Source: Curtobacterium sp. ZW137 (GTDB lineage Bacteria; Actinomycetota; Actinomycetes; Actinomycetales; Microbacteriaceae). Taken from it: DNA of 64,000 nt. Below are positions 62,345-64,000 of the stretch, in pieces (the stretch's first letter is position 1; the number at the start of each line of letters is the position of its first letter). The position numbers and the translations under genes are program-made. The DNA lies in contig NZ_RJKS01000001.1 in assembly GCF_003762905.1 (NCBI RefSeq), forward strand, positions 1,045,813 to 1,109,812. Reading direction: 5' to 3'. The notes below the pieces were generated by a model. It was given only the letters and a program-made list of their open reading frames with translations. It was not told the origin of the DNA and did not search any database.

Positions 62345-63832
62345 TCAGCGAGCCGCGAGGCTGCGGAGGCGTGCCAGCGTCGAGTCCTTGCCGAGGATCT
62401 CCATCGACTCGAACAGCGGCGGGCTGATGCGGCGACCGGAGACCGCGACGCGGAGCGGACCGAACGCGACCCGGGGCTTCAGGCCGAGACCGTCGATGAG
62501 CGCCGCGCGGAGCGCACCCTCGATCGCCTCGGTACGCCAGTCGTCGAGCTGCTCGAGCGCGGCGATGCCGGCGGTGAGGACCTCGGTCGGGTCGCCCTTG
62601 AGGCTCGCGAGCGCGTCGTCCTCGACCACCAGGTCGGCGTCCGCGGTGAACAGGGACCCGAGCATCCCGGGGGCTTCGCTGAGGAGCTGCATGCGCTCCT
62701 GCACGAGCGGCGCCGCGAGCTCGAGCACGTGCTCCTGCTCGGGGGTCGCCGGGTCGGCGATGAAGTCGGTCAGGTAGGGCTTCAGCCGTCCACGGAAGTC
62801 GGCGGGCTCGAGGAGCCGGATGTGGTCCCCGTTGATCGCCTCGGCCTTCTTGTGGTCGAACCGGGCCGGGTTCGGGTTGACGTCCACCACGTCGAAGGCC
62901 TGGACCATCTCGTCGATGGAGAACACGTCGCGGTCCGGGCCGATCGACCAGCCGAGGAGCGCCAGGTAGTTGATGAGCCCCTCGGGGATCATGCCGGCGG
63001 CGCGGTGGTGGAACAGGTTCGACTCGGGGTCGCGCTTGGAGAGCTTCTTGTTGCCCTCCCCCATCACGAACGGCAGGTGGCCGAACAGCGGGATGAACTC
63101 CGTCAGGCCGATCTCGAACAGCGCCTCGTACAGGGCGATCTGCCGCGGAGTGGACGACAGCAGGTCCTCGCCGCGGAGCACGTGGGTGATCCCCATGAGT
63201 GCGTCGTCGACCGGGTTCGTGAACGTGTAGAGCGGCTTGCCGTTCGGGCGCACCACGACGAAGTCCGGGAAGGTGCCCTGCTTGAAGGTGATCTCCCCAC
63301 GGACGAGGTCCTGGAAGCTGAGGTCGCGGCCCGGCACACGGAGGCGGAGCGCGGGCGCGCGACCCTGGTCACGGAAGGCCTGACGCTCGTCCTCGGTCAG
63401 GTCGCGCTCGTGGTTGTCGTAGCCCTGCTTCGGGTCACGGCCGGCGGCGATGTTCCGCGCCTCCATCTCCTCGGGCGTGACGAAGGACTCGTACACGTGC
63501 CCGGAGGCCTGCAGCTTCGCGACGACGTCCGCGTAGACGCCCGACCGCTCCGACTGCCGGTACGGGCCGTGCGGGCCACCGACCTCGACACCCTCGTCCC
63601 AGTCGAGGTTCAGCCAGCGCAGCGCCTCGATGATCTGCGCGTACGACTCCTCGCTGTCCCGAGCGGCGTCGGTGTCCTCGATGCGGAACACGAGCTTGCC
63701 GCCGGTGTGCCGGGCGTACGCCCAGTTGAAGAGCGCCGTCCGGACGAGCCCCACGTGGGGCGTGCCCGTCGGGGACGGGCAGAAACGAACACGGACGTCG
63801 GAACCGGTGGCGGTGGTGAATGGCGCAGTCAT
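62345..63832 (-). CDS. gltX: glutamyl-tRNA synthetase
   Basis: Class I aminoacyl-tRNA synthetase charging tRNA-Glu. The 495-residue protein has [20 protein letters not shown] (HIGH motif as HVGL), [13 protein letters not shown] (KMSKS as KLSKR) and the C-terminal anticodon-binding helices. The HRAAG segment and the lack of a zinc-binding Cys cluster are typical of actinobacterial GluRS. ATG 63832 is used. It lies just downstream of the rRNA operon terminator and needs its own promoter in the 50-bp gap or read-through. Confidence 0.97.
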   Translation of the reverse strand: MTAPFTTATGSDVRVRFCPSPTGTPHVGLVRTALFNWAYARHTGGKLVFRIEDTDAARDSEESYAQIIEALRWLNLDWDEGVEVGGPHGPYRQSERSGVYADVVAKLQASGHVYESFVTPEEMEARNIAAGRDPKQGYDNHERDLTEDERQAFRDQGRAPALRLRVPGRDLSFQDLVRGEITFKQGTFPDFVVVRPNGKPLYTFTNPVDDALMGITHVLRGEDLLSSTPRQIALYEALFEIGLTEFIPLFGHLPFVMGEGNKKLSKRDPESNLFHHRAAGMIPEGLINYLALLGWSIGPDRDVFSIDEMVQAFDVVDVNPNPARFDHKKAEAINGDHIRLLEPADFRGRLKPYLTDFIADPATPEQEHVLELAAPLVQERMQLLSEAPGMLGSLFTADADLVVEDDALASLKGDPTEVLTAGIAALEQLDDWRTEAIEGALRAALIDGLGLKPRVAFGPLRVAVSGRRISPPLFESMEILGKDSTLARLRSLAAR

Positions 63833-63886
63833 GACGCACCGATCCTACCGTGGCGCCCCGGTGCAGATCGGCCCCGGAACGCAGAA

Positions 63887-63911
63887 AACCCCTGGCCAGT
63901 GGCCAGGGGTT
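63887..63911 (-). terminator. rho-independent terminator of the rRNA operon
   Basis: AACCCCTGGCCA at 63887-63898 pairs with 63900-63911. On the minus strand the stem is followed by TTTTCTGC, the only hairpin in the window with a clear T-run. It ends the rRNA operon whose 5S gene lies to the right. Confidence 0.9.
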
Positions 63912-63930
63912 CCCTGTTCTTGCAACGTTG

Positions 63931-64000
63931 AGTCCGGCGGCGTCCTACTCTCCCACAAGGTCCCCCTTGCAGTACCATCGGCGCTGAGAGGCTTAGCTTC
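63931..64000 (-). rRNA. rrf: 5S ribosomal RNA, partial (5' part beyond window)
   Basis: The minus strand reads GAAGCTAAGCCTCTCAGCGC, then GATGGTACTGC, GGGAGAGTAGGACGCCGCCG and GACT. This is the 3' 70 nt or so of an actinobacterial 5S rRNA. An rRNA operon therefore lies to the right and is transcribed leftwards towards gltX. Confidence 0.97.

Overview
The window is high-GC actinobacterial chromosome with GTG and TTG starts, many 1-4 nt gene overlaps and no spacer-rich regions. Gene content (rpsP-KH-rimM-trmD-rplS, ffh, ftsY, smc, mutM, rnc, rpmF, coaD, recG, thiL, ddl, gpsA, plsC, murA, leuCD, paired crcB, gltX next to an rrn operon) points to Microbacteriaceae, most likely Curtobacterium. That placement is inference; no marker gene could be searched.

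Layout. 1-3375: ribosome and tRNA maturation block (rplS, trmD, rimM, khpA, rpsP on minus), with map on plus. 3544-10935: a four-gene minus-strand operon encoding an EPSP-synthase-like/CoA-ligase fusion, an acyl-CoA dehydrogenase, an enoyl-reductase-type SDR and a FadH-like dienoyl-CoA reductase. This set matches the shikimate-to-cyclohexanecarboxyl-CoA route and would explain omega-cyclohexyl fatty acids, which are known from Curtobacterium pusillum. I consider it the most interesting system here. 11061-18211: ybdK-type ligase, ffh, lipB-lipA, a small membrane protein, ftsY, and terC behind a yybP-ykoY manganese riboswitch. 18266-28200: smc, mutM, rnc, rpmF, DUF177, coaD, recG, rsmD. 28453-36721: thiL, a DUF3515 lipoprotein, ddl, gpsA, plsC, murA, leuD, leuC. 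36893-41821: FUSC protein, GNAT, histidine phosphatase, two Fluc subunits, two identical tRNA-Glu genes, DUF72 and a metallo-hydrolase. 42044-46846: LacI-regulated sugar ABC importer with an operator overlapping its promoter. 47145-60621: a surface-glycan locus (several GT2 enzymes, GT14, GT4, a flippase, a GH16 enzyme and a 1205-residue GT2/membrane fusion). 61263-64000: tRNA-Gln, a thioredoxin-reductase-like flavoprotein, gltX, and the end of an rRNA operon (5S rRNA plus terminator).

Two non-coding themes recur. Intergenic spaces hold several families of long palindromes: a GGGAGGC/GCCTCCC hairpin seen seven times, a CGCACAACG family including a loopless 64-bp perfect palindrome, a CGCGCG hairpin family and a duplicated 40-bp imperfect palindrome. 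Three genes end in short tandem repeats (16, 23 and 35 bp) whose first unit contains the stop codon. Several single genes have a TANNNT box 6-7 nt before ATG and no ribosome binding site, so they are probably leaderless.
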